A DNA stretch of 64,000 nt from Sphingomonas sp. UBA978. GTDB taxonomy: Bacteria; Pseudomonadota; Alphaproteobacteria; Sphingomonadales; Sphingomonadaceae. The stretch spans positions 242,806 through 306,805 of the forward strand of contig NZ_DBBS01000020.1 in the NCBI RefSeq assembly GCF_002292295.1, written 5' to 3'. Of this stretch, positions 1 to 9,791 are shown piece by piece (position 1 is the first letter of the stretch; the number at the start of each line of letters is the position of its first letter). The notes under the pieces were generated by a model. It worked only from the letters and a program-made list of their open reading frames with translations. It searched no databases and was not told the DNA's origin. Position numbers and translations under genes: made by a program.

Positions 1-366
1 CATCCGACTGCGGCACTCATCGTCTCGCTGCTGACCCTGGTCGGGCTCGGCTGGCTGGTGCGGGGGCTGCTGCTGATGAAGCACCGGCCGGTCCTGCTCG
101 GCCATGGCCGGCTGGTGATGCAGGTCGGGACGATCCGCCGCGTCGATGTTCCGCTCGATGCGATCGCCGGTATCCATCCGTCGATCGACATGCAGGCGGT
201 CAAGCGGCGCTCCGTGCTCAACCTCGCGCTGCTCGCCTATCCGAACGTGGTCGTCGATCTCGTCGCGCCGCTGCCCGGCCGGCGGGGGATCGCGACGATC
301 GCGCATCGCCTCGACGACCCGGCCGCTTTCGCAACCGCGCTGGAGCGGCTACGGGCGTCGTCATGA
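1..366 (+). CDS. C-terminal part of a membrane-anchored protein (5' end outside window)
   Basis: The reading frame is open from the first base, so the start lies upstream. What remains is about 121 residues: one hydrophobic helix near the beginning (LIVSLLTLVGLGWLV), then a soluble beta-rich stretch with phrases such as RVDVPLDAIAGI and NLALLAYPNVVVDL. The layout of a helix followed by such strands recalls bacterial PH-like domains, but this is only a resemblance. The stop codon overlaps the thiE start as ATGA, so the two genes are probably translated together. The function is not recognised. Confidence 0.6.
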   Translation, partial: HPTAALIVSLLTLVGLGWLVRGLLLMKHRPVLLGHGRLVMQVGTIRRVDVPLDAIAGIHPSIDMQAVKRRSVLNLALLAYPNVVVDLVAPLPGRRGIATIAHRLDDPAAFATALERLRASS

Positions 367-1046
367 CAGAAGACGATCCCCTCGGCCCGCTCGATCCCGA
401 TTTCGCTAGCCATTTCCAGCGGTCCGACCGCCGGCCGCCGTGCCAGCTCTATCTGGTCTCGCCGCTCGACGTGACCGGCGGGTTCGCCGACCGGCTGGCG
501 CGGGCGCTCGATGCCGGGCCGGTCGCGGCGTTCCAGTTCCGCGTCAAGGACGTGGACCAGCATGCCGCCGCGACGCTCGCCGAACCGCTGCAGCGGATCT
601 GCGCGGATCGTGAGGTCGCGTTCATCGTCAACGACAGCATCGCGCTCGCCAAGCGGCTGGGGGCGGACGGCGTCCATCTCGGTCAGGACGATGGCGACCC
701 GCGCGAGGCGCGCGATATCCTCGGGCCGGACGTGCAGATCGGCGTCACCTGTCATGATAGCCGCCACCTCGCGATGGAGGCAGGCGAGCGCGGCGCGGAC
801 TATGTCGCATTCGGTGCCTTCTTCCCGACGACGACCAAGACGGTGGAGCATCAGCCCGATCCGTCGATCCTGTCCTGGTGGGCTTCGATGTTCGAGCTGC
901 CGAGCGTCGCGATCGGCGGGATCACCCCGGTCAACGCGCCGGCATTGGTCAAGGCGGGGGCGGATTTCCTCGCCGTGTCGGGCGCGGTGTGGGGCGGCGA
1001 CGAAGCTGCGGCCGTAAAGGCGTTCGCCGGGGTCCTCGCCAGATAG
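363..1046 (+). CDS. thiE: Thiamine phosphate synthase (ThiE)
   Basis: Joins hydroxymethylpyrimidine diphosphate to thiazole phosphate to give thiamine phosphate, in the cytoplasm. The 227-residue protein shows the TIM-barrel motifs of the family in order: QFRVKD (58-63, equivalent to QLREK), NDSIALA (90-96), GVHLGQDD (103-110), GVTCHD (127-132), FFPTTTK (153-159) and AIGGI (183-187) before the phosphate-binding SGAVW (206-210). An N-terminal extension of about 28 residues precedes the barrel. The ATG overlaps the preceding stop (ATGA). No other thiamine gene is adjacent. The family call is firm; a TenI-like paralogue is the only real alternative. Confidence 0.9.
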   Translation: MTEDDPLGPLDPDFASHFQRSDRRPPCQLYLVSPLDVTGGFADRLARALDAGPVAAFQFRVKDVDQHAAATLAEPLQRICADREVAFIVNDSIALAKRLGADGVHLGQDDGDPREARDILGPDVQIGVTCHDSRHLAMEAGERGADYVAFGAFFPTTTKTVEHQPDPSILSWWASMFELPSVAIGGITPVNAPALVKAGADFLAVSGAVWGGDEAAAVKAFAGVLAR

Positions 1047-1145
1047 GCGTCCCCGACCCGCCGGGACCATCGTGCCGCTGCGACGAAACCTCCGCCCCCG
1101 CCGACCGTTCAGTCCGCAAGCGTAACGGTAAAAGGGACACGGCGG

Positions 1146-2138
1146 ATGAAGGCGTTAGTCGCAACGGCACTCCTGGCGGGCGCCACGCTCGCCGCCCCGA
1201 CGACGGCACAGGCGCCGCAGCCGGTCGATCGCAACATCCTCCACGTACAGGTCATCCTCGATTCGCTTGGCTTCGGTCCGGGCGTGCTCGACGGCAAGGG
1301 CGGGCAGTCGCTGACGGCCGCGTTGAAGGGGTTTCAGGAAGCCAAGGGGCTGCCGCGTACCGGTAAGCCCGATGCGGCGACGCTCCGTGCCCTCTATCCC
1401 TATCGGGCCAAGCGCCCGACCGCGCGCTTCGTGCTGACCCGCGAGGCGCTCGCCGGTCCGTACATCAATCCGCTTCCCAAGGATTATGGTGAGCAGGCGA
1501 AGCTGCCGACGATCGGCTATGCCACGCCGATGGAAAAGCTGGCGGAGATGTTCCACACCCAGCCCGCGGTCCTGATCGCGCTCAATTCGCCGACGACGCG
1601 GCTGAAGGTCGGCGACGCGATCACCGTCCCCAACGCGCTGCCCGCCTCGCGCGATTACGATCCCAAGCTGCCTGACCACTGGCGCCAGACGCTCAATATG
1701 CTCAACGTCGATGCGACCCAGCCGGTCGCCGATCACATCGTCGTCGACAAGTCCGACAGCGTCCTGCGCGTGCTCGACAAGGACGATCGCCTGATCGCGC
1801 AGTTCAGCGCGACGATGGGGTCGAAATACGATCCGCTGCCGCTCGGCACGTGGAAGATCAACGGCGCGGACTATAATCCGAAATTCCACTACAATCCCGC
1901 CTTGTTCTGGGATGCCAAGAAGGGCGACGAGAAGGAGATGCTGCCGCCCGGGCCGAACGGTCCGGTCGGCGTGGTCTGGCTCGACCTGTCGAAAGAGCAT
2001 TACGGCATCCACGGCACGCCGCACCCGGAGCTGATCGGACGGACGGAGAGCCACGGCTGCATCCGCCTGACCAACTGGGACGCCGCCCGCCTCGCGCAGA
2101 TGGTGAAGCCCGGGACCAAGGCGGTGTTCCAGGCGTGA
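1146..2138 (+). CDS. L,D-transpeptidase (YkuD family) with peptidoglycan-binding domain
   Basis: A predicted periplasmic enzyme that makes or remodels L,D cross-links in peptidoglycan. It is 330 residues: a signal peptide (1-22), a PG-binding-1-like domain (about 30-83), a LysM-like segment (about 122-163, ending KVGDAITVPNA) and a C-terminal YkuD domain (about 195-328). The catalytic signature is complete: GIHGT (287-291) and SHGCIRL (302-308), with His303 and the nucleophile Cys305. The signal peptide supports the chosen ATG. The next gene downstream is an M23 peptidase, so the pair probably works on cell-wall synthesis and trimming. Confidence 0.93.
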   Translation: MKALVATALLAGATLAAPTTAQAPQPVDRNILHVQVILDSLGFGPGVLDGKGGQSLTAALKGFQEAKGLPRTGKPDAATLRALYPYRAKRPTARFVLTREALAGPYINPLPKDYGEQAKLPTIGYATPMEKLAEMFHTQPAVLIALNSPTTRLKVGDAITVPNALPASRDYDPKLPDHWRQTLNMLNVDATQPVADHIVVDKSDSVLRVLDKDDRLIAQFSATMGSKYDPLPLGTWKINGADYNPKFHYNPALFWDAKKGDEKEMLPPGPNGPVGVVWLDLSKEHYGIHGTPHPELIGRTESHGCIRLTNWDAARLAQMVKPGTKAVFQA

Positions 2139-2160
2139 TGCGGGCCGGGGAGGTGCGCCG

Positions 2161-2748
2161 ATGACCCGCCTCGGCTGGGGCATCCTCGCGCTCGTGCTGG
2201 TCGTCGTCGCCGCCTTCCTGTCGATGACCAGCTTCGGCACCGCGTCCCGCCGCTCCCTCCGCGTCGACGCCGCCGTCGGGGAGCCGCAGCCGGCACCCGA
2301 CGCCGGCACGCTTGCCGTCCCCGTCGCGGGTGTAGCCCGCGGTACGATCGTCGACAGCTGGAACGACCCGCGTGGCGGCGGCAGTCGCGGCCATCACGGC
2401 ACCGACATCCTCGCCCCCGCCGGCACGCCGGTGCTTGCTGCCGCAGCGGGCCGCGTCGAGAAGCTGTTCCAGTCCGGCCTCGGCGGCACCACCGTCTATA
2501 TCCGCTCGCCCGACCGCCGCTGGATCTATTATTACGCGCATCTCGCAGGGTACGTGCCGGAGTTGCGGGAGGGCATGAGCGTCCGTGCCGGGCAGCAGAT
2601 CGGCTATGTCGGCGATACCGGCGACGCCGGCCCCGGCAATTACCACCTCCATTTCGGCATGCAGCGGATGCGCCCCGACCAGCGCTGGTATCAGGGCGAG
2701 GACGTCAACCCCTACCCGATGCTTGCCGCCCGCGCCGCGCCACGATAA
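2161..2748 (+). CDS. M23 family metallopeptidase (LytM-type)
   Basis: A membrane-anchored zinc endopeptidase predicted to cut peptidoglycan cross-bridges, or to act as a LytM factor. It is 195 residues, with one N-terminal membrane helix (about 5-21), a short linker and a compact M23 domain. Zinc and catalytic residues are all present: HxxxD at 78-82 (HHGTD), His127 in YYAHL and HxH at 162-164 (YHLHF). It starts 22 nt after the L,D-transpeptidase on the same strand and is probably co-transcribed. There is no coiled coil, unlike EnvC/NlpD types, so direct enzymatic activity is more likely than a pure activator role. Confidence 0.92.
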   Translation: MTRLGWGILALVLVVVAAFLSMTSFGTASRRSLRVDAAVGEPQPAPDAGTLAVPVAGVARGTIVDSWNDPRGGGSRGHHGTDILAPAGTPVLAAAAGRVEKLFQSGLGGTTVYIRSPDRRWIYYYAHLAGYVPELREGMSVRAGQQIGYVGDTGDAGPGNYHLHFGMQRMRPDQRWYQGEDVNPYPMLAARAAPR

Positions 2749-2814
2749 AGGACGCGACACCAAGGCGCGCGCTGACCTGCGCGCCGCAATCGCTCTTTCC
2801 TATAGGTTCAGACC

Positions 2815-3378
2815 ATGAAGATCAGCGGCGTGGACATCCGTCCCGGCAACATCATCGAATATGAGGGCGGCATCTGGCGCGCCGTCAAGATCCAGCACAC
2901 GCAGCCCGGCAAGGGCGGCGCGTACATGCAGGTCGAGATGAAGAACCTGATCGACGGTCGCAAGAACAACGTCCGCTTCCGCTCCGCCGAGACGGTCGAG
3001 CGCGTCCGCCTCGACACCAAGGATTTTCAGTTCCTGTTCCGCGACGGCGATGCGCTGACGTTCATGGACAAGGACAATTACGAACAGATCACGCTCGACG
3101 CCGGCATCCTCGGCGATGCCGCGGCGTTCCTGCAGGACGGCATGGACGTCGTGCTCGAGCTGTACGACGAGCGCCCGATCTCGGTCGAGCTGCCGAGCAC
3201 GATCGAGGCGATGATCGTCGAGGCCGACGCGGTGGTGAAGGGGCAGACCGCCTCGTCCAGCTACAAGCCCGCGATCCTCGACAATGGCGTGCGCGTGATG
3301 GTGCCGCCGCATATCGGTGCCGGTACGAAGATCGTCGTCGACGTCTACGAACAGACCTACGTCCGCCGCGCGGACTGA
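2815..3378 (+). CDS. efp: Elongation factor P
   Basis: Translation factor that relieves ribosome stalling at polyproline stretches. It has 187 residues, the normal family length, with the three-domain EF-P pattern: KOW-like N-terminus ([13 protein letters not shown]), the loop with the modifiable lysine (QPGKGGAY, Lys33) and the OB-fold C-terminus ending in [14 protein letters not shown] [11 protein letters not shown]. Lysine at the tip fits EpmAB-type beta-lysylation or no modification; no epm gene is in this window. A stretch of palindromic repeats follows the stop. Confidence 0.96.
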   Translation: MKISGVDIRPGNIIEYEGGIWRAVKIQHTQPGKGGAYMQVEMKNLIDGRKNNVRFRSAETVERVRLDTKDFQFLFRDGDALTFMDKDNYEQITLDAGILGDAAAFLQDGMDVVLELYDERPISVELPSTIEAMIVEADAVVKGQTASSSYKPAILDNGVRVMVPPHIGAGTKIVVDVYEQTYVRRAD

Positions 3379-3588
3379 GCCAACATCCCTCTCCCTGCGG
3401 GAGGGGGTGGTCGAGCGCAGCGAGGTCGGGCGAGGGCAGGGCCTTCGCCGATCCTCACCCTCCCACCGCCTGACCGCGGCGGGCCCAGTTGCGGGGTGGA
3501 TCACACCCCGTGTAATCCAGGTCATGCCGGTGGCATGACCGACCCCGCAACTCTCTCCCGAACGGGAGAGGGGTAAAGAGAGCATCCC
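3379..3588. repeat. Palindrome-rich intergenic element between efp and suhB
   Basis: This 210-nt spacer has no plausible gene. It contains a nested set of inverted repeats: an outer 11-bp perfect stem (3487-3497 with 3542-3552) that encloses GGGGTG/CACCCC-type and 9-bp perfect (3520-3528 with 3532-3540) stems, followed by an 8-bp perfect hairpin with an AA loop (3553-3570). A further CCTCTCCC...GGGAGGG palindrome lies at about 3389-3406. The last hairpin could stop transcription, but there is no T-run. The phrasing CTCCCTGCGGGAGGG is typical of dispersed repeats in sphingomonad genomes (recollection, not searched). Confidence 0.75.
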
Positions 3589-4401
3589 ATGCCCAGCCAT
3601 TCCGGCCTCTTCACCGTCATCGAACGCGCCGCCCGCAAGGCCGGCACGGCGCTGCGCCGCGACTTCAACGAGGTCCAGAACCTGCAGGTCAGCCGCAAGG
3701 GGCCGGCGGACTTCGTCTCGATCGCCGACAAGCGCGCCGAACAGACGCTCTACGAGGAACTGAGCCGTGCCCGCCCCGACTGGGGCTTCCTGATGGAAGA
3801 GGGCGGCGAGGTCGCGGGCGATCCGAACAAGCCGCGCTTCATCATCGATCCGCTCGATGGCACGTCCAACTTCCTCCACGGCATGCCGCATTTCGCGATC
3901 TCGATCGCGGTCGAGGAGCCGACGCCGTCGGGCAAGCGCGAGATCACCACCGGCCTCGTCTACCAACCGCTTACCGACGAGAGCTTCTGGGCTGAGAAGG
4001 GCCGGGGGGCATGGCTCACCGACCAGCGGCTGCGCGTCTCGGGGCGGCGTGACCTGTCGGAGGCGCTGATCGCCACCGGCATCCCGTTCCTCGGCCATGG
4101 CGATTTCGTCCAGTGGAGCCGTATCTTCGGCGCGATCGCCCCCGAAGTCGCCGGCATCCGTCGCTTCGGCGCGGCGGCGCTCGACCTCGCCTGGGTCGCC
4201 GCCGGTCGCTTCGACGGCTATTGGGAATCGGGCCTGAAGCCCTGGGACACCGCGGCCGGCATGCTGCTGGTCAAGGAGGCCGGCGGTTATGTCACCGATT
4301 TCCGCGGTGCCGATCGCGCGATGGAGCGCAACGAATTCCTCGCCGCCAACGACGGCCTGCACGTCAAGCTGCACAAGCTGGTGGCCGGCGCGCTGCGCTG
4401 A
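3589..4401 (+). CDS. suhB: Inositol monophosphatase family protein (SuhB-like)
   Basis: Mg-dependent phosphatase of the inositol monophosphatase family; the closest bacterial model is SuhB, which also has a role in rRNA antitermination. The 270-residue protein carries metal ligands Glu70/Glu71 (MEEGG), the core IDPLDGTSN (86-94, Asp87 and Asp90) and the C-terminal KPWDTAAG (217-224, Asp220). The length is normal. It stands alone between two repeat-bearing spacers. The substrate cannot be read from sequence: inositol-1-phosphate, a related sugar phosphate, or PAP (as in CysQ) remain possible, with SuhB favoured by the motif spelling. Confidence 0.88.
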   Translation: MPSHSGLFTVIERAARKAGTALRRDFNEVQNLQVSRKGPADFVSIADKRAEQTLYEELSRARPDWGFLMEEGGEVAGDPNKPRFIIDPLDGTSNFLHGMPHFAISIAVEEPTPSGKREITTGLVYQPLTDESFWAEKGRGAWLTDQRLRVSGRRDLSEALIATGIPFLGHGDFVQWSRIFGAIAPEVAGIRRFGAAALDLAWVAAGRFDGYWESGLKPWDTAAGMLLVKEAGGYVTDFRGADRAMERNEFLAANDGLHVKLHKLVAGALR

Positions 4402-4413
4402 CGCAGACGTCCT

Positions 4414-4456
4414 GTGCCCTCACCCGTGCGGCGAAGCCGGTGCAGGGGTGAGGGCA
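4414..4456. repeat. 11-bp perfect inverted repeat downstream of suhB
   Basis: TGCCCTCACCC (4414-4424) pairs with GGGTGAGGGCA (4446-4456) around a 21-nt loop. It lies just after the suhB stop and could end suhB transcription, although no T-run follows. It resembles dispersed GGGTGAGGG repeats of related genomes. Confidence 0.65.
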
Positions 4457-4493
4457 GGGGGAAGCCGGGCTAAGTCATTCACTCCCGCTTAAT

Positions 4494-4508
4494 TGCGAGT
4501 GATTCTCA
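4494..4508. promoter_or_regulatory. Fur-box-like palindrome upstream of the nuo operon
   Basis: TGCGAGTGATTCTCA matches the 7-1-7 Fur consensus (TGATAAT-N-ATTATCA) at 10 of 14 positions, 6 of 7 in the right half. It sits 75 nt before the nuoA start, inside the only sizeable non-coding stretch in front of this Fe-S-rich operon. Iron-dependent control is therefore plausible but untested; chance occurrence cannot be excluded. Confidence 0.4.
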
Positions 4509-4583
4509 CACCCTCCCGGCCTTGCCCGTGCCACCCCACGGGCCTAAAGCGACCCCATATCCTTCGCACCTGCGAGAAGCCCA

Positions 4584-4958
4584 TTGGTCGATCTGTCGCA
4601 ATACCTGCCAATCCTGCTGTTCCTGGGCATCGCCCTGGCGCTGTCGAGCACGTTCGTGTTCCTGCCCATGGTCGTCGCCCGCCTGACCGGCGCCGACAAG
4701 CCGAACGAACAGAAGCTGTCGGAATATGAATGCGGCTTCCCCGCGTTCGAGGACCCGCGCAGCCAGTTCGACGTGCGATTCTATCTCGTCGCCATCCTGT
4801 TCATCATCTTCGATCTCGAGGCCGCGTTCCTCTATCCGTGGGCCGTATCGGTGTTTAGCATCGGCTGGAGCGCCTGGATTTCGATGATGATCTTCATCGG
4901 CGAATTGGCCTTGGGCCTTGTCTACGCCTGGAAAAAGGGAGCGTTGGATTGGGAATGA
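4584..4958 (+). CDS. nuoA: NADH-quinone oxidoreductase subunit A
   Basis: Small membrane subunit of complex I, next to the quinone channel. It has 124 residues with three transmembrane helices; the cytoplasmic loop carries the conserved [20 protein letters not shown], including the mobile-loop Cys seen in ND3 homologues. The start appears to be TTG ([13 protein letters not shown] follows), as no ATG or GTG fits the conserved N-terminus. It opens a 14-gene operon; its stop overlaps the probable nuoB ATG as ATGA. Confidence 0.93.
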   Translation: MVDLSQYLPILLFLGIALALSSTFVFLPMVVARLTGADKPNEQKLSEYECGFPAFEDPRSQFDVRFYLVAILFIIFDLEAAFLYPWAVSVFSIGWSAWISMMIFIGELALGLVYAWKKGALDWE

Positions 4959-5515
4959 CACCCATGTCCGGACCCGTCGAACTCGATCGCCCGGCCACCG
5001 CCACGTCGCTGGTGCCGCCCGATCAGGGGTTTTTCGATAGCCTGAACGGCGAGCTGACCGACAAGGGCTTCCTCGTCACCTCGACCGAGGAGCTGTTCCA
5101 GTGGGCGCGTACCGGCTCGCTGTGGTGGATGACCTTCGGCCTCGCCTGCTGCGCGGTCGAGATGATCCACGTCAACATGCCGCGCTACGATCTCGAACGC
5201 TTCGGCGCCGCGCCGCGTGCGTCGCCGCGCCAGTCGGACGTGATGATCGTCGCGGGCACGCTGTGCAACAAGATGGCGCCCGCGCTCCGCAAGGTCTACG
5301 ACCAGATGTCGGAGCCGAAATACGTCATCTCGATGGGCAGCTGCGCCAACGGTGGCGGCTATTATCACTATAGCTACAGTGTCGTGCGCGGCTGCGATCG
5401 CGTCGTGCCGGTCGACATCTACGTGCCCGGCTGCCCGCCGACCGCGGAGGCGTTGCTGTACGGCATCATGCAGTTGCAGCGGAAGATCCGCCGCGCCGGG
5501 AGCATCGAACGGTGA
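4955..5515 (+). CDS. nuoB: NADH-quinone oxidoreductase subunit B (cluster N2)
   Basis: Peripheral-arm subunit that holds the terminal iron-sulphur cluster N2, which passes electrons to quinone. Counting from the ATG at 4955, the N2 ligands are Cys65-Cys66 (GLACCAVEM), Cys130 (MGSCANGG) and Cys160 (VPGCPPTAE). The 186-residue length is typical. A TTG at 4949 is an alternative start with better Shine-Dalgarno spacing (AAGGGAG at 4935-4941). I prefer ATG 4955 because it overlaps the nuoA stop as ATGA, the pattern used throughout this operon. Confidence 0.93.
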   Translation: MTPMSGPVELDRPATATSLVPPDQGFFDSLNGELTDKGFLVTSTEELFQWARTGSLWWMTFGLACCAVEMIHVNMPRYDLERFGAAPRASPRQSDVMIVAGTLCNKMAPALRKVYDQMSEPKYVISMGSCANGGGYYHYSYSVVRGCDRVVPVDIYVPGCPPTAEALLYGIMQLQRKIRRAGSIER

Positions 5516-6354
5516 GGGCGCCCGCTCCCGCCTATGCGGCCGATCTCAACGGCGAGACGATCGAAACCGCGCGGATCGCGCTCGGCGCGGCGCTGATCGG
5601 CGCGGTCGACCAGGTCGGCGAGGTCGCGCTCTATGTCGAGCGTGAGGCGATCGTGACCGCGCTCACCGCGCTGCGCGACACGCCCGGCCTCGAATATCAG
5701 CAGCTGATGGAGATCGCCGGCGTCGATTATCCGGAGCGCCCCGAGCGCTTCGAGGTGGTCTATTGCCTGCTGTCGCTGACGCGCAACCATCGCCTGCACG
5801 TCCATGTCGCGACCGACGACGTCAAGCCGGTGCCGTCGGTGACGGGCATCTGGCCGGTCGCCGGCTGGCTGGAGCGCGAAGTGTACGACATGTACGGCGT
5901 GCTTTTCACCGGTAACGCCGACCTGCGCCGCATCCTCACCGATTACGGCTTCCGCGGCCATCCGCAACGCAAGGACTTCCCGCTCTCTGGCTTCGTCGAG
6001 ATGCGCTATTCGGAAGAGCAGAAGCGCGTCGTCTACCAGCCGGTCAGCCTCGCGCAGGATTTCCGCAACTTCGACTTCCAGAGCCCTTGGGAAGGTGCGC
6101 AATACGTCCTTCCCGGCGACGAGAAGGGCATGGTGCCCGAGGCCAAGGGCGCGCCGACGCCGCTGAAGGCGGACGAGATCGTCAAGGCCGACGCGCCCGC
6201 GAAATCGCAGCCGGCAGCCGCGACGAACGAGCCGAAGACCACCGAAACCACCGCGCAGACCGGCGCCGGCGAACCCGATCCCGGCAACCAGCGGCAGGAT
6301 AAGCCCAAGGATTCGGACGTCGTTCCGACCAAGGGCGGAGGACAGAACCAGTGA
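5512..6354 (+). CDS. nuoC: NADH-quinone oxidoreductase subunit C with disordered C-terminal tail
   Basis: Peripheral-arm subunit (30-kDa homologue), not fused to nuoD. The 280-residue protein has the conserved core (about 20-205) with [29 protein letters not shown] and the family signature [17 protein letters not shown]. After the core comes a tail of about 75 residues rich in Ala, Pro, Lys, Thr and Gln, for example [16 protein letters not shown], with no predicted fold. Many homologues lack or shorten this tail. GTG start overlapping the nuoB stop (GTGA); its own stop overlaps nuoD the same way. Confidence 0.93.
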   Translation: MRAPAPAYAADLNGETIETARIALGAALIGAVDQVGEVALYVEREAIVTALTALRDTPGLEYQQLMEIAGVDYPERPERFEVVYCLLSLTRNHRLHVHVATDDVKPVPSVTGIWPVAGWLEREVYDMYGVLFTGNADLRRILTDYGFRGHPQRKDFPLSGFVEMRYSEEQKRVVYQPVSLAQDFRNFDFQSPWEGAQYVLPGDEKGMVPEAKGAPTPLKADEIVKADAPAKSQPAAATNEPKTTETTAQTGAGEPDPGNQRQDKPKDSDVVPTKGGGQNQ

Positions 6355-7586
6355 GCGACTATGTCGACGAACTGATGCACGTCACCGATGCGGCCGATCC
6401 GACCACCGGCGACGTCACCATATCGAACTATACGATCAACTTCGGTCCCCAGCATCCGGCGGCGCACGGCGTGCTGCGGCTGGTGATGGAGCTGGACGGC
6501 GAGATCATCGAGCGGATCGACCCGCACGTCGGCCTGCTGCATCGCGGCACCGAAAAACTGATCGAATACAAGACCTATGCGCAGGCGATCCCCTATTTCG
6601 ATCGTCTCGATTACTGCTCGCCGATGTGCATGGAGCATACGTTCGTGCTGGCGATCGAGAAGCTGCTGGATATCGAGGTGCCGATCCGCGCCCAGTATCT
6701 GCGCGTCTTCTTCGCCGAGCTGACGCGTATCTCGAACCACATGCTCAACCTCGGCAGTCACGTGATGGACGTCGGTGCGATGACGCCGAACCTGTGGCTT
6801 TTCGAGATTCGCGAGGATTGCTACAATTTCTTCGAGCGCGCGTCGGGCGCGCGCATGCACCACAATTTTATGCGGCCGGGCGGCGTCCATCAGGACGTGC
6901 CGCTCAAGCTGCTGACCGACATCGCCGACTGGCTCGACACGCGCCTGCCGCGCCTGTTCGAGGATGCGATCAGCCTCGTCGCGGACAACCGCATCTTCAA
7001 GCAGCGCAACGTCGATATCGCGACGGTGAGCCGCGAAGATGCGATCGCCTGGGGCTTCTCGGGTCCGATGATCCGCGCCGCGGGCATCCCGTGGGACCTG
7101 CGCAAGTCGCAGCCTTACGACGTTTACGACCGGATGGAATTCGACATTCCGGTCGGCACCAGGGGCGATTGCTACGATCGCTTCATGGTGCGCGTCGAGG
7201 AGGTCCGCCAGTCCGCGCGGATCATGAAGCAGTGCCTGCGCGACATGCCGGAGGGGCCGATCGCCTCGACCGACCGCAAGGTGGTGCCGCCCAAGCGCGC
7301 CGAGATGAAGCAGTCGATGGAAGCGCTCATCCACCACTTCAAGCTCTACACCGAGGGCTATCACGTCCCCGCCGGCGAGGTATACGTCGCGACCGAGAGC
7401 CCGAAGGGCGAATTCGGCGTGTTCCTCGTCTCCGACGGTTCGAACAAGCCGTATCGCTGCAAGATCCGCCCGACCGCGTTCAGCCACCTGCAGGCGATGG
7501 ACTTCATGTCCAGGGGCCACATGCTGGCGGATACGACCGCGATCCTCGGTGCGATGGATATCGTTTTTGGTGAATGTGACCGCTGA
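6351..7586 (+). CDS. nuoD: NADH-quinone oxidoreductase subunit D
   Basis: The 49-kDa homologue that forms the quinone-binding pocket together with NuoB. It has 411 residues with the family landmarks [15 protein letters not shown] (about 27-41, with the catalytic-site His), [12 protein letters not shown] and the C-terminal IVFGECDR. The GTG start overlaps the nuoC stop (GTGA), and the stop overlaps nuoE by one base (TGATG). Length and motifs match other alphaproteobacteria and nothing is missing. Confidence 0.96.
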   Translation: MSDYVDELMHVTDAADPTTGDVTISNYTINFGPQHPAAHGVLRLVMELDGEIIERIDPHVGLLHRGTEKLIEYKTYAQAIPYFDRLDYCSPMCMEHTFVLAIEKLLDIEVPIRAQYLRVFFAELTRISNHMLNLGSHVMDVGAMTPNLWLFEIREDCYNFFERASGARMHHNFMRPGGVHQDVPLKLLTDIADWLDTRLPRLFEDAISLVADNRIFKQRNVDIATVSREDAIAWGFSGPMIRAAGIPWDLRKSQPYDVYDRMEFDIPVGTRGDCYDRFMVRVEEVRQSARIMKQCLRDMPEGPIASTDRKVVPPKRAEMKQSMEALIHHFKLYTEGYHVPAGEVYVATESPKGEFGVFLVSDGSNKPYRCKIRPTAFSHLQAMDFMSRGHMLADTTAILGAMDIVFGECDR

Positions 7587-8254
7587 TGGCTGAAGCACCC
7601 CAGATCCCCGACGAAGCAGAGACCCGCGCCCGCTGGGGCGGCTTCGCCTGGAACGAAGAGAACCAGCGCAAGGCGAACGAGATCCTGTCGCGCTACCCCA
7701 AGGGTCGCGAACAGTCGGCATCGATCCCGTTCCTCGACCTCGCGCAGCGGCAGGTCGGCAGCGAGACGCAGACGCAGGGCTGGCTGCCCGTGCCGGTGAT
7801 CGAATTCGTCGCGCGCGCGATCGGCGTGCCGTATATGCGCGTGTACGAGGTCGCGACCTTCTACACGATGTTCAACCTCGCGCCGGTCGGCCGCTATCAC
7901 GTCCAGGTCTGCGGCACGACGCCGTGCATGCTGCGCGGGTCGGACGACGTCCTCGCCGCCTGCAAGAACCGCGGGCTGGTGAAGGGCGGCACGACCCCCG
8001 ACGGCCTGTTCACGCTGACCGAGGTCGAATGCCTCGGCACCTGCGCCAACGCGCCGATGGTCCAGATCAACGACGACAATTACGAAGACCTCGACTATGA
8101 CCGCACCGTCGCGGTGCTCGAGGCACTCGCCAAGGGCGAGCAGCCGAAGACGGGGTCGACGATCGGTCGCCAGACCAGCTGCCCCGAGGGCGGCCCGACG
8201 ACGCTGACCGCGATGGTCGATGCCAACCACGATTACCGGAGCGAGTGGGCATAA
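7586..8254 (+). CDS. nuoE: NADH-quinone oxidoreductase subunit E (2Fe-2S)
   Basis: The 24-kDa homologue in the NADH-oxidising tip, carrying the off-path 2Fe-2S cluster N1a. Ligands are Cys109 and Cys114 (VCGTTPCM) and Cys149 and Cys153 (ECLGTCANAP). It has 222 residues with a thioredoxin-like fold in the C-terminal half and a short extension after the cluster domain that ends in a hydrophilic tail. The stop TAA overlaps the ATG of a small coiled-coil gene, which separates it from nuoF. Confidence 0.95.
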   Translation: MAEAPQIPDEAETRARWGGFAWNEENQRKANEILSRYPKGREQSASIPFLDLAQRQVGSETQTQGWLPVPVIEFVARAIGVPYMRVYEVATFYTMFNLAPVGRYHVQVCGTTPCMLRGSDDVLAACKNRGLVKGGTTPDGLFTLTEVECLGTCANAPMVQINDDNYEDLDYDRTVAVLEALAKGEQPKTGSTIGRQTSCPEGGPTTLTAMVDANHDYRSEWA

Positions 8255-8486
8255 TGGCCGAGGAAGCGGACATCCTGAACTTCATCGGTGAACAGTTTCG
8301 GCGGCTGAATGCGCGCTTCGACAAAAAGGATGTCGAGGATCTGGAAACGAAGATGCGCCTGTCGTCGATCGACGACCATCTCCCTGGCATGATGATGTCG
8401 GTGGCGGGAATTAACTCGCGGATCGACCGCGTCGAGGAACGCCTCGGCCGTGTCGAGCGCCGCCTCGATCTGACGGATGTACGCTG

Positions 8487-8487
<1 letters not shown>
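8254..8487 (+). CDS. Small coiled-coil protein embedded between nuoE and nuoF
   Basis: Not recognised. A 77-residue, highly charged protein without Cys or membrane segments. The C-terminal third ([19 protein letters not shown]) has clear heptad spacing and should form a coiled coil; the N-terminal part is also helical. The ATG overlaps the nuoE stop (TAATG), and its TGA overlaps the nuoF ATG (TGATG), so translation is coupled on both sides. GGAGCGAG ends about 9 nt upstream and is a good ribosome binding site. Codon use looks like that of its neighbours. It could be an assembly or accessory factor of complex I, or a passenger; the position suggests a role but does not show one. Confidence 0.75.

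Positions 8488-9790
<1,303 letters not shown>

Positions 9791-9791
<1 letters not shown>

Noticed and set aside
6033..7721. A 562-codon minus-strand frame across nuoC and nuoD
   Set aside because: Antisense to two certain complex I genes, no recognisable domain.
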